Virus record (IMG/VR): IMGVR_UViG_3300021091_000492
Location: 1-21,076 of that record
DNA: 21,076 nt
From: a virus
Strand: one strand, 5' to 3'
Every line of letters starts with the position of its first letter. The stretch's first letter is position 1. The position numbers and the translations under genes were made by a program. Positions 1 to 7,862 of this stretch are shown piece by piece. The notes below the pieces were generated by a model that saw only the letters and a list, made by a program, of their open reading frames with translations, ran no database searches and was not told where the DNA came from.

Positions 1-145
1 CTCTGTCTATCATGTTGACATTTATGGTAAGATACATGTTATTTTTAGTATGTTTACCCCAAAGACCAAATGAACCTTCACCTTCAAACAACCCAGCAAG
101 AAATATTAATTTTTCCTTTTTTGATAAGCTATTATAATTTTCCAA
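1..145 (-). CDS. LAGLIDADG homing endonuclease, N-terminal part (cut by window edge)
   Basis: The minus-strand frame running off the left edge encodes about 48 residues. They include FLAGLFEGEGSFGLW and then YLTINVNMIDR. The first block fits the LAGLIDADG helix with its catalytic acidic residue (usual form LAGLIDGEGS), and the second fits the first beta strand of that fold. These enzymes cut a long DNA site and spread their own gene by homing. No ATG is available: an in-frame TAA lies a few codons upstream and the first usable start is TTG at 145. That leaves about 15 residues before the motif, which is normal for the family. The reading starts inside the end of the small gene at 132-248, just downstream of the portal gene. 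The rest of the protein lies outside the window, so whether the gene is intact is unknown. Confidence 0.78.
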   Translation of the reverse strand, partial: MENYNSLSKKEKLIFLAGLFEGEGSFGLWGKHTKNNMYLTINVNMIDR

Positions 146-248
146 TTTTAAATCTTTTTTTTAAATTAAATCCTCTAAAAGCTGGACCTCGAGGAGGAGG
201 TGGTCCAAAACGTTTTCCTAAAATTTTAGGTTTTTTTATTTTGTACAC
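132..248 (-). CDS. small basic proline-rich protein downstream of portal
   Basis: A 38-residue ORF starts with GTG at 248, overlaps the last 23 bases of the portal gene, and ends in a double stop (TAA TAG). The product is very basic and carries GKRFGPPPPRGPAFRGF in the middle and KKRFKIGK near the end. The plus strand here is also open from 70 to 258, but that frame looks like a shadow. The codon choice, the tandem stops and the place between portal and endonuclease favour the minus-strand reading. The start is weak, with only a poor ribosome site (ACAGAG). Function is not recognised; a small virion or DNA-binding role is a guess from its charge. Confidence 0.45.
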   Translation of the reverse strand: MYKIKKPKILGKRFGPPPPRGPAFRGFNLKKRFKIGKL

Positions 249-2595
249 TCTGTTTTAAATTTAATTGTTGTTTTTGTAAGTTTAATTTTTCTTTAGCAAC
301 TTTTAATCTTTCAGCTGATTGTTCCTCTTGATTCTCCATTTTCATTCTTTCTACATCAAATTTTTCTTCTAGTTCAATTTCTTTGCGATCAAGATCTTGT
401 TGAGACTCTTGTGCTTTTCTTTGAATATCCATTGCTTTTAAATCTAATTCTCTTTGTTTAAGAGCAATTAAAGGATCTATTTGTTGAGAACCACCCTCTG
501 CTTGAATAAGTTGCGCTGTTATTTCTGCAACTTTTTTTGCCACCATAGAGTTAAATTGTATTTGAAATCCCTCTGGATCTTTTTCTGACATAATAACCAT
601 TTCTTGCGACTCAGCTATCATAGCTCCTACCTCACCTTGAGCCTTAAAAGAAATATGATCTGATATATGTGCTTGAAGTAAAGCATATACCATTGGATTA
701 ATTTGTATCATTCTACTTTGTATGAATGCACCGTGAGCAGAAATGTGAGCGTCATGATCTTGATCAGGAAAAACTTGTAGTAATTCCATCCTTAAAGCTC
801 TTGAATTTTCTATTGCAGGGTCTTGAGGCATAGGTTGTTGAGGTGGTGGCATTAATAAATCTATTTCTCTTGCGCCAATTGCTTCATAAACACGTCTATA
901 AGCTTCTCTTAGGTCATGCATAGCAGGATTTGATTGAGCAATTTGTAATTGTGTTTGTGCGAGTGTAAATCTTTGAGCCATTGAAAAAATATTTGGGTCT
1001 GCAACCGGTATTACATCGACTTTGTCATCAAAATCTTCTAATTTTACTAGTCTATCTGCTCCTGTAACTGCATAAGGATAAATTGGAGGTAAATAAGTTG
1101 CAAAAACATCAGCTAAAAGGTTAAATTCTTGCTTCATGGTGTAGTAAATTCGCTTATGAATAGCACTCATGACTCTTGAACCACGTTCTAGTAGTGCAAT
1201 TGTAGTTCCAACCGCTCTATTGGTAGCATCTTCACCTAATTGCATGTCAGCAATTGAAGCAAAACGTTGTCCAGCTTGAACACAAAAGCCTAAAAGTGAG
1301 AATAAAGTAGGACTTGGTTCTTTAAATGGTAAAATTTGGAATTGATCTTTGATATTTCCACCAGGTGCATCAACATCTCTAAATTCTCCAGGTTGAAAAG
1401 GTTGATCGTCGTCACGTATTCTTATACCTCTAGACTTAAATCCAGCTGGTAGATTAGCTAAGGTGCCAGCATCAAGTAATTGTCGTAGTGCAGAAGTTGC
1501 TGTTCTTGATAAACCACCAATCATATGTATCAAACCAAATCCATAAAAACCTAATCCTGGTAAAAATTTATAATGAACAAAATATTCTATTCGTTTCATT
1601 AATTCATCATCTGGATTATAGTTTCGATAGATGGATAAAATTTCTTGTGAACCCTCATCAATACTAACAATGTAAGGGACTTTTATATTTTTATCTTTTT
1701 TTGAAAGTTCTGGATTTTTTTCATACTCTTCAAGATCTAAATCAACATGCATCTCTAAAATATTATGTTGATACTCTGTGTCACCTGTTGGTTTAACACC
1801 TTCAATCTCATCAAGCTTTTGTTTAAGGCTGCTTTCTTCTGGTCTTTTTATTAATAACTCAATGTCCCTATAAAAACCGGCTTTTTGTTTTTTTAAAACT
1901 TCATTTTCACTCATCTTAACAATATGAGTAATTCTTTCGCAATCTTGTAAATCTGTTGCATAATAAGGCACAACTAAATCTTGTGCTGGAACAAATTTTG
2001 CAACAGCCCTTTGCATTATTTCATCATAATAAATTTTTTTGAATGCGGATCCTGATATTGGTAAATAAAACAATAACTGGTCAAATTCTGGAGTATATTC
2101 TTGCATTCGATCTACTAACATATAGTTCATAAAATCTTGGACTCTTTGTGCTTGCTCTATTGTCTCTTTAGTAGCTGCTCCAACAACTTGCGTTCTGACT
2201 GGACCTTCTGGAGGTAATAATTCTTTGTAAGCTTGAGCTTGAAATTGAGTCACTGATTCTGCCAATAATGGATGTGTTACACCTGAAGCTCCTTGAAAAG
2301 GTCTGGTTTGATCTGTATATTTAAAACCTAGTAAATCTAAACCTTGAGTATAAGTTTGTTCCCAGTCTTGTCTTGATACTTTATCTCTCTTATAATCTTG
2401 AACCAAACTATTTGCCATGCGTGATAGAACTGTTTCGTCCATATCCTCTGCCAAATTCTTATAAAAATTATCTGTAGTTTCTTCTGTAGTTTCTGTAATT
2501 TCATCATCTTCGGCTGGTGTTTCTATTTCTACATCTACTTCTTTCTCTTCAAGTAGAGGCTCCTCTGTTTGATTATTCTTATCTACTTCAGCCAT
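226..2595 (-). CDS. phage portal protein
   Basis: This 789-residue protein forms the dodecameric ring at the capsid vertex through which DNA is packaged and ejected. The length fits the long portals of podovirus-like marine phages. Visible pieces are an acidic N-terminus (residues 1-45), the early RPFQGASGVTHPLL region, a YLPISGSAFKKIYYD segment typical of portal clip/wing domains, and a central GFGLIHMIGGLSRTATSALR helix. The last hundred or so residues form a highly charged coiled coil (KAQESQQDLDRKEIELEEKF). The assignment rests on overall resemblance and on sharing an operon with the large terminase. The neighbour upstream in transcription is the 788-residue protein, 34 bases away. The ribosome site before ATG 2595 is weak, so expression may depend on readthrough from the genes before it. 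Unlike its six upstream neighbours it lacks the Gly-Gly C-terminal tail. Confidence 0.85.
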   Translation of the reverse strand: MAEVDKNNQTEEPLLEEKEVDVEIETPAEDDEITETTEETTDNFYKNLAEDMDETVLSRMANSLVQDYKRDKVSRQDWEQTYTQGLDLLGFKYTDQTRPFQGASGVTHPLLAESVTQFQAQAYKELLPPEGPVRTQVVGAATKETIEQAQRVQDFMNYMLVDRMQEYTPEFDQLLFYLPISGSAFKKIYYDEIMQRAVAKFVPAQDLVVPYYATDLQDCERITHIVKMSENEVLKKQKAGFYRDIELLIKRPEESSLKQKLDEIEGVKPTGDTEYQHNILEMHVDLDLEEYEKNPELSKKDKNIKVPYIVSIDEGSQEILSIYRNYNPDDELMKRIEYFVHYKFLPGLGFYGFGLIHMIGGLSRTATSALRQLLDAGTLANLPAGFKSRGIRIRDDDQPFQPGEFRDVDAPGGNIKDQFQILPFKEPSPTLFSLLGFCVQAGQRFASIADMQLGEDATNRAVGTTIALLERGSRVMSAIHKRIYYTMKQEFNLLADVFATYLPPIYPYAVTGADRLVKLEDFDDKVDVIPVADPNIFSMAQRFTLAQTQLQIAQSNPAMHDLREAYRRVYEAIGAREIDLLMPPPQQPMPQDPAIENSRALRMELLQVFPDQDHDAHISAHGAFIQSRMIQINPMVYALLQAHISDHISFKAQGEVGAMIAESQEMVIMSEKDPEGFQIQFNSMVAKKVAEITAQLIQAEGGSQQIDPLIALKQRELDLKAMDIQRKAQESQQDLDRKEIELEEKFDVERMKMENQEEQSAERLKVAKEKLNLQKQQLNLKQSVQNKKT

Positions 2596-2629
2596 GGTTT
2601 ATTGATTTGTTATAGCAAGGATTATATTA

Positions 2630-4996
2630 TCACGCAAATATATTGACGACTAGACCGCCTTCTTTTTTGTACAATTTAAATGGTATTCCTTTCATAGTTT
2701 CAGTTACTTTAATTCCAAAAGCAGGATAGTAAAGATTAGGGTCGTTAGCCTCCATTCTAACAATCTCACCTCCTTCTCCTGTTAATCTTTTCCATTCTAT
2801 TGCCTCTGCTTGAGTTTTAAAGGCAGCCCTATGTTGTTTTGATAATTCTTTAGGCACACCTAATGCTTTAGCAGCGTTTTCATCCATGCTTATAGATTTA
2901 ACAATTTTAAATGGTTTGTTTGGATCAGATAAAGACACATTTATTGTCTTTGCTTCCGTATTGTATTGCCTTGCTAAATCCCTCATTCTATCAGGTATTA
3001 CCGCAAATAATTTTGGATCTGTAAGTTTAACTTGACCTCCTTTAGTATCAGATTTAGCGTACACTCCTGGCCTACCAGCTTTACCACTAACACTTCCATA
3101 AAATTCCCAATCACCTAACTTACCATAATAAGGTTTTTCTGCTCCGGGAGCTAAATTTCTTAAAGCATGTAATCTTTCAACAGGATTTACAACAACCCAA
3201 CTAATATTATTTTCAGCAGCTGATTTTAATGTTTGTTTTAAAGCATGATCACCATATGAGTCTCTACTAAAAAAAGGTAGGTAAGGAATTTGATTTTCAT
3301 CTGTGTAACTAAATTTTTCTAAATTTTTTCCTACATTAGAAGCATTAAGTGTTTTTTTTCTAAGTTCATCAAAATTAGATGCTAGAAGTCTAAATTCAAT
3401 TTTATCTTTGTCAGTCATTGCTGCACCTTTATCAGTTAATACTTTCATCTTATTTTTAAGATTGTTTAAAGCAACGTTAGCTTGATTAAATTCTTGTTCG
3501 GTGTTAAAAGGATTAATTACCTTAGATCTTGTTGGATCTGCTGGAAAAGCAACAGCTTGAACATCTGATTGTATTTCATCTATTGCATAAACTTTTTTAT
3601 TTGGATTTCCCTCTAATGATCTTTTACCATATCTATTATGATAAATTTGATTTACAAAATTTTCGCCTTCCACATTCTCATAATGTCTTTGTGCTCCTAA
3701 AACTCCAGGTTTAATATTTTTATCGTATGGTATTTTTTTTATAAAAGCGACATCTTCGAAATAATCTTCAGAGCCTGACATTCTATAACTATATTGGTCA
3801 CCATACCTAGGTGTTAATCCTCGAGCCATGCCTGAATTATCAAAATTTGCCTGTAACGATATATTTCTAGAAATTGCTCTACCTTTATTTGCTAGTTGAG
3901 ATAAATTTTCTTGTGATATAAATTGCTCAGGATCTATATTAAGCTCTCTTTTAATACTATCTCTGACTCTTCCTAAACCAGATAAAGATTTTTCGTTTTT
4001 TTTAATTGAAGTAAAATATTCTTGAGGAAATTGTTTAGCCGGTAAACCTTCCTCTAAAATATTTGCAAATCTAGCTCTTACACCAACAGCACGAGATTTA
4101 GCTTCCATTATATCTTTTTGAACACTTACTATAAGATTTTGAATATTTACTTTTTCTTGCGTTGGCATCTTGGCATAATAATCATCTAATTTTTTGGAAA
4201 CATCATCAAGTAGTCTTAATTCATCATTAACATAATCTGTTGCATTTTCTAGCATTTTTTCTGGTTTAGCATATCTAAATCTTTTAATAACTGTGTTTAC
4301 AGCTGGCGATTTTTCAACCATTTGAATAAGATCTAGTTTTGAAACAGGTAAATTATTTTCTTTTGCTAATCTTAAAAAACCACCTACAAGTTTTCCTTCT
4401 TTATTAAACTGAGCAATGTTGGTGTCAAACAATTCTTCTTTTGTTATTGAGGCTCTAATTTTTGCACCTGGAACAGATAATTCAATAGAACTTAATCTAT
4501 TAAAATTTGAAAATTCTTTAATCCATTGATCAGCGGGTAACGGTTTGTTAGCAGGATGTTGCGCAAGGTAATCATATAATGCAGATCCAAATCTTTCTTT
4601 TTTACCTCCTAAGGTTAATGGTTTTGTTTTACTAACATCTCTTAATTGTTTAAATTGATCTATGAACTGTTGATATTGTGAGGGTGCAACGTTTACAGCT
4701 TGCTGAGCTTTAGTTGGAACAACGTTTAAAATTTCAGCAACTGGATCACCAGGAATATCCGTGTTTCGTGATACGGGAAGCTGCGGTATTTTTTTGGTTG
4801 CAATTTCGTCTATTAATTTTGCACCAGGTAATCGTCTACGTGCTAATGCATAAATACCTAGACCTGTAGCTCCAAGTACTCCTAATCCTCCAGCTAAACC
4901 TAAGCCTGAATCTTCGGATTTTTTTGAATCACTGGGAACAGATGAGGTAGATTCAAAACCTAATTTTTCTTGTAAAAGTTTTTGAATTTCTGACAT
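2630..4996 (-). CDS. large virion-associated protein with phage polyvalent-protein-like domain
   Basis: The product has 788 residues. Residues 31-52 form a glycine-rich hydrophobic stretch (GLGLAGGLGVLGATGLGIYA) followed by RRR, which looks like a membrane-inserting or transmembrane segment. The middle is mostly helical and charged. Residues 470-600 contain VYAIDEIQSDV and then HALKQTLKSAAENNISWVVV. This resembles the DEIQSD...ALK...AA.NG pair that recurs in large phage polyvalent proteins, which are injected with or packaged beside the genome. The protein ends KKEGGLVVNIFA, the shortest version of the Gly-Gly tail shared by this gene cluster. It sits between the small tail-bearing genes and the portal. 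An internal core or ejection protein is the best guess; no catalytic residues were identified. Confidence 0.6.
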   Translation of the reverse strand: MSEIQKLLQEKLGFESTSSVPSDSKKSEDSGLGLAGGLGVLGATGLGIYALARRRLPGAKLIDEIATKKIPQLPVSRNTDIPGDPVAEILNVVPTKAQQAVNVAPSQYQQFIDQFKQLRDVSKTKPLTLGGKKERFGSALYDYLAQHPANKPLPADQWIKEFSNFNRLSSIELSVPGAKIRASITKEELFDTNIAQFNKEGKLVGGFLRLAKENNLPVSKLDLIQMVEKSPAVNTVIKRFRYAKPEKMLENATDYVNDELRLLDDVSKKLDDYYAKMPTQEKVNIQNLIVSVQKDIMEAKSRAVGVRARFANILEEGLPAKQFPQEYFTSIKKNEKSLSGLGRVRDSIKRELNIDPEQFISQENLSQLANKGRAISRNISLQANFDNSGMARGLTPRYGDQYSYRMSGSEDYFEDVAFIKKIPYDKNIKPGVLGAQRHYENVEGENFVNQIYHNRYGKRSLEGNPNKKVYAIDEIQSDVQAVAFPADPTRSKVINPFNTEQEFNQANVALNNLKNKMKVLTDKGAAMTDKDKIEFRLLASNFDELRKKTLNASNVGKNLEKFSYTDENQIPYLPFFSRDSYGDHALKQTLKSAAENNISWVVVNPVERLHALRNLAPGAEKPYYGKLGDWEFYGSVSGKAGRPGVYAKSDTKGGQVKLTDPKLFAVIPDRMRDLARQYNTEAKTINVSLSDPNKPFKIVKSISMDENAAKALGVPKELSKQHRAAFKTQAEAIEWKRLTGEGGEIVRMEANDPNLYYPAFGIKVTETMKGIPFKLYKKEGGLVVNIFA

Positions 4997-5004
4997 CTAT
5001 CATC

Positions 5005-5667
5005 CTATATTAAATCTTTTATATAATCTTGACCTTTACCGATTATAAATCCGCCAGTCGATTTTTTAGATTTTTTAATGGAATCAATATAACTTCTATA
5101 AACACCAGCAGATGAGGCTTTACCCATAACACCTGCTCTTTGCTCCATGGCAATTGCAGCTTGAACTTTATGTGCGTGAGGTTTACCACTTGCTTTAATT
5201 TTTGCGACACTCTTCCTAGCATCAGACTCTGTTGCAAACTTTAAACCATGTATAGTGCCTTTTGGATTTTCATCCGTATATAAATCAGAATGTTTTTTTG
5301 ATCCCGCTGGTTGACCTGGTTTTCTAGGTATTCTAGCCGTGCCACCTTTTTTAATCTCTATAGCTCTTATATCAGCTGGTCTTGGATCATCACTTTTTCT
5401 TATAAAAGGCATGTTAAACATTATGTCTGGCTCTGGAGTTACATTTTGATCTAAGCTGTCAGAAAAATATTCATCGTATGTATCTTGTTTTCGTCCACCA
5501 ACATCAATCTCGCCTCTTGGCTCCGTTTGATTTAATTTTTTATCAGCTATTTTTTTTTTAATTGAGGCGCCATTTTTTGCAACTTTTACACAATTAGGCA
5601 CAAGCTTATCACCTTTTTTCTTCATCCCTTTTTGTTCATATCCTACCCAACAAGTACCACGAGCCAT
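5005..5667 (-). CDS. putative virion structural protein with GG-type C-terminal tail
   Basis: A 220-residue basic protein of unknown exact role. The N-terminus CWVGYEQKGMKKKGDKLVPNC has the C-x-GYE-x-x-GMKKK...PNC pattern seen at the start of several marine phage virion proteins. Around residues 140-200, a segment with SDARKSVAKIKASGKPHAHK followed by AAIAMEQRAGVMGK resembles a helical repeat domain also known from phage structural proteins; I cannot name the family with certainty. The protein ends TGGFIIGKGQDYIKDLI, nearly the tail of the 297-residue protein. Its ATG overlaps the stop of the preceding gene as TAATG, so translation is probably coupled. Confidence 0.6.
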   Translation of the reverse strand: MARGTCWVGYEQKGMKKKGDKLVPNCVKVAKNGASIKKKIADKKLNQTEPRGEIDVGGRKQDTYDEYFSDSLDQNVTPEPDIMFNMPFIRKSDDPRPADIRAIEIKKGGTARIPRKPGQPAGSKKHSDLYTDENPKGTIHGLKFATESDARKSVAKIKASGKPHAHKVQAAIAMEQRAGVMGKASSAGVYRSYIDSIKKSKKSTGGFIIGKGQDYIKDLI

Positions 5668-5717
5668 TACAACATCCCTTTGTAATATTTTTTATCTTTA
5701 GTCATATCAATGAAGCC
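5663..5717. repeat. 55-bp direct repeat, copy 1
   Basis: These 55 bases match 6034-6088 with a single mismatch (C versus A in the AACATnCCTT stretch). They encode the last 17 residues of the 123-residue protein, the TAATG junction and the first Ala codon of the next gene. The spacing between copies is 371 bases, so the pair exactly brackets the 123-residue gene. Confidence 0.95.
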
Positions 5718-6038
5718 CCCTTTTGCTTCATACATAATTTTTTTTGATCCACCCTCTTCTTTTAAAGCTCTTAACACTTCGCGCTTATTATATTGAAAAT
5801 CATCTTTGTCTGGTTTTTCACCAAATAATCTTTTATAATTTGCATTTACAACTTGTTTATCTATTCCACGTGCACGGTCAACATCTCTGGCAAAACCTCC
5901 ACCAGTATCTATATGTTTTGCAGCACCAAATCTGATCTCTCCAAATTTTTCTTTAGCGGCATTATCTCCGAACCTTCTTGCATATCTTAAGATTTTTGGA
6001 ACTATTTTTATTGAATCTAATATAATTCTACCAGCCAT
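5667..6038 (-). CDS. small basic protein with GG-type C-terminal tail, bracketed by direct repeats
   Basis: The product has 123 residues and is rich in Lys and Arg. Nothing in its body matches a family I know; visible features are an amphipathic N-terminus (RIILDSIKIVPKILRYARRF) and a GGGFARDVDRARGID turn. It ends AKGGFIDMTKDKKYYKGML, whose last 17 residues are identical to those of the 215-residue protein before it. Both junctions are TAATG overlaps and both lie in the 55-bp repeat, so the gene looks like a cassette that homologous recombination could gain or lose. A virion or assembly role is inferred from position between terminase and portal. Confidence 0.6.
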   Translation of the reverse strand: MAGRIILDSIKIVPKILRYARRFGDNAAKEKFGEIRFGAAKHIDTGGGFARDVDRARGIDKQVVNANYKRLFGEKPDKDDFQYNKREVLRALKEEGGSKKIMYEAKGGFIDMTKDKKYYKGML

Positions 6039-6088
6039 TACAACATACCTTTGTAATATTTTTTATCTTTAGTCATATCAATGAAGCC
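6034..6088. repeat. 55-bp direct repeat, copy 2
   Basis: Near-identical partner of the copy at 5663-5717. It covers the tail-coding end of the 215-residue gene, its TAATG junction and the first Ala codon of the 123-residue gene. The near-perfect DNA match between two genes whose bodies do not resemble each other points to a recent duplication or tail exchange. Confidence 0.95.
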
Positions 6089-6685
6089 ACCAGATTTTTG
6101 CATGGTTGGTTTAAAAACATCTTTATGTATTACTGATGTAATTTTTTGTACAGTTTGATCTTTATACTCCTTAAGATTTTTTAAATTTTTTATAATTTCA
6201 TTTTTAGCTTCCTGTTTAATTTTTGGACTTTTAATAGCAAGATTAGATAAATTTTCATATAGTTCAGTTTTTTTAATTTTTGCAGCTAAAGGAGAAATTT
6301 GTTCAAAAACTTTATCCTTATTTGATAAATTACTTGTATCAACTTTTTTCCCTGCAAAAGTTACATTAGATTTTTGTACAATATCTCTTGCTTTTTTTAT
6401 ATCTTCAAAAGTTTCAGCTGCAATTTCTGGGGTTTTTTTCATGTTTTTTCGCATAGTAGATTTAACTAGAAGTCGCATTGCTGGATTTATTAAACCTCCT
6501 GGAAGTAATTTTTTTACTTTCACTTTACCTCCTAATTTTTTCTTCTCTCCCATTTTTTTAAATGCATCGACTGATTCTTTTGTTGTTGGCATTTTTAACA
6601 TTTCGACTATAGGTTCAAGTTCTTTCTTTCTTCTTTTATCAACTTCTTCACCTAGTTTACCACGCAGTCTAATACTGTCTGACAT
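6038..6685 (-). CDS. lysine-rich protein with GG-type C-terminal tail
   Basis: A 215-residue, very basic, largely helical protein of unknown function. The first 60 residues are a charged stretch (KLGEEVDKRRKKELEP). A short loop, LLPGGLINPAMRLLV, follows near residue 60, then long Lys/Asn-rich helices. It ends KSGGFIDMTKDKKYYKGML. The start at ATG 6685 has a good ribosome site (AGGAAAG, about 4 bases upstream). The next gene begins on its stop codon through a TAATG overlap. Charge and position would fit a DNA- or scaffold-associated virion component, but the sequence does not show this directly. Confidence 0.6.
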   Translation of the reverse strand: MSDSIRLRGKLGEEVDKRRKKELEPIVEMLKMPTTKESVDAFKKMGEKKKLGGKVKVKKLLPGGLINPAMRLLVKSTMRKNMKKTPEIAAETFEDIKKARDIVQKSNVTFAGKKVDTSNLSNKDKVFEQISPLAAKIKKTELYENLSNLAIKSPKIKQEAKNEIIKNLKNLKEYKDQTVQKITSVIHKDVFKPTMQKSGGFIDMTKDKKYYKGML

Positions 6686-6693
6686 GATCTTTC

Positions 6694-6948
6694 CTAGAAA
6701 ATTTTTTTTTTAACTTGAATTGGTTTCTGTCCTCTTACGGAACCTCCTTCAACCATACCTTCTGCCTCCATAATACCACCTGGAGGCCCTAAGGCTCCTT
6801 CTGCTTCTGGATAAAGTTGATTGTGAATTGTATCTTCTACTTCACGCACTCGTCTATTAGAATCCATTTCTTCTTGAGTTAGGATTCTTATTTTTGGTTT
6901 TGGTCTTCTTATTTTCCCACTCGGTCTTGGTCTTGTTCTTTCAGTCAT
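6694..6948 (-). CDS. small proline-rich protein with GG-type C-terminal tail
   Basis: The product is 84 residues with a basic, proline-rich N-terminus (RTRPRPSGKIRRPKPKIRI). A short acidic helix follows, then a flexible GALGPPGGIMEAEG stretch. It ends VEGGSVRGQKPIQVKKKIF, a Gly-Gly tail of a different subtype from its neighbours, with RGQKP and a basic end. It lies between the EF-hand protein and the 215-residue protein, with gaps of only 8-12 bases, so it is in the same operon. Function unknown; the tail makes a shared role with the neighbouring genes likely. Confidence 0.55.
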   Translation of the reverse strand: MTERTRPRPSGKIRRPKPKIRILTQEEMDSNRRVREVEDTIHNQLYPEAEGALGPPGGIMEAEGMVEGGSVRGQKPIQVKKKIF

Positions 6949-6960
6949 ATTAATTCTTAA

Positions 6961-7854
6961 TTATAGTAAGTCTTTAATATAATCTTTACCTTTACCTACC
7001 TCTATAGCACCACCGCTTTTATAACCCATGGGATCTTCATTCATCATACCACCACCCATTTTTTTTCTTGGATCCAATCTCATGGCAGGTGTTCTTAACT
7101 GGTCTAGAATTTTTTTAGTTGACCTGTCACGTATGATTTGTTGGCGTCTTTCATTTTGAGTTATTGGTTTAGATACTTCAGGTAAATCATTTAGATCAGG
7201 AAGATTTTCAAAATCTTGAGGTAAATCTATCCCTACCATTTCTCCGTCCATTGCTTTAATCATTTTACCTTTTTTAAAAGAACCTTCTGTTGCTGTACGT
7301 TCTTTTGTTTCTTTTTCTTGTCGTGCTTTTTTAAAATCTCTTTCTTCTATCTTAGCACCCGTTATTCCAAGACCTGCTGCCGTTGCTCCTGTTCCATAAA
7401 GAAAACCTCTCGTGCCTGCTTCTTTTACTCTACTTTTTGGAACAAACTCTTCTGCTCGTTTTGCAGTAGAAGGTGTTTTAGTACTAAGTATCATTCGTCT
7501 TCTTACAAATTCAGAAGGCGTTGGTGTTTCAGTACTAAGTTTCATTCCTCTTTCTGCAAATTTAGAAGGTGTTATTGCTGGTAAGTTACCTAGTAATTTA
7601 AAATACTCTTTTGCGCGCTTTCCTTTTGCAAATAATCCAGCAACAGCTTTAACCGGTTTTTTATTTCGCAACATTGCAAAATCTTCTCCAGAAATTTTAC
7701 CATCTTTGTTAGCGTCTAATTTTTTTTGGCCACCTTTTAACGATCCGCCTTTATTTTTTTTGATAACTCCTCTTCCAATTAGAATATCTTTAAAAGTTAC
7801 TTTTCCATCTTTATTTAAATCAGGGAACCCTTTTTTCTTTTTTTTATTTTTCAT
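6961..7854 (-). CDS. EF-hand-containing phage protein with GG-type C-terminal tail
   Basis: A 297-residue protein with two calcium-binding-type loops near the N-terminus: DLNKDGKVTFKD (residues 12-23) and DANKDGKISGED (47-58). Both have Asp/Asn at loop positions 1, 3 and 5, Gly at 6 and Asp at 12, the EF-hand/dockerin pattern. Residues 95-128 are two tandem 17-residue units (TPSKFAERGMKLSTETP and TPSEFVRRRMILSTKTP). A glycine-rich hydrophobic segment lies at about 150-167. The C-terminus is KSGGAIEVGKGKDYIKDLL. The ATG has a good AGGAG site and lies 8 bases after the large terminase stop. Calcium binding is inferred from the loops. A structural or assembly role is likely by position; no enzyme motif is visible. 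Confidence 0.65.
   Translation of the reverse strand: MKNKKKKKGFPDLNKDGKVTFKDILIGRGVIKKNKGGSLKGGQKKLDANKDGKISGEDFAMLRNKKPVKAVAGLFAKGKRAKEYFKLLGNLPAITPSKFAERGMKLSTETPTPSEFVRRRMILSTKTPSTAKRAEEFVPKSRVKEAGTRGFLYGTGATAAGLGITGAKIEERDFKKARQEKETKERTATEGSFKKGKMIKAMDGEMVGIDLPQDFENLPDLNDLPEVSKPITQNERRQQIIRDRSTKKILDQLRTPAMRLDPRKKMGGGMMNEDPMGYKSGGAIEVGKGKDYIKDLL
7471..7572. repeat. two tandem 51-bp units inside the EF-hand gene
   Basis: Units at 7471-7521 and 7522-7572 are similar in DNA and encode the two 17-residue repeats starting TPS and ending TP. On the plus strand, both carry AGTACTAAGT and end near AGAAGGnGTT. A partial third unit follows in the protein. Confidence 0.8.
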
Positions 7855-7862
7855 ATAATCTC

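Noticed and set aside
14-45. TTGACA and TTATTT as a plus-strand promoter
   Set aside because: It lies inside the endonuclease coding sequence and leads to no plus-strand gene.
70-258. Plus-strand frame of 62 residues at the left edge
   Set aside because: It is opposite the end of portal, the basic small gene and the LAGLIDADG frame; the last gives a recognisable motif, so the plus-strand frame is a shadow.
5043-5237. Minus-strand frame inside the 220-residue gene
   Set aside because: It is out of frame within a well-supported gene and has no start signal.
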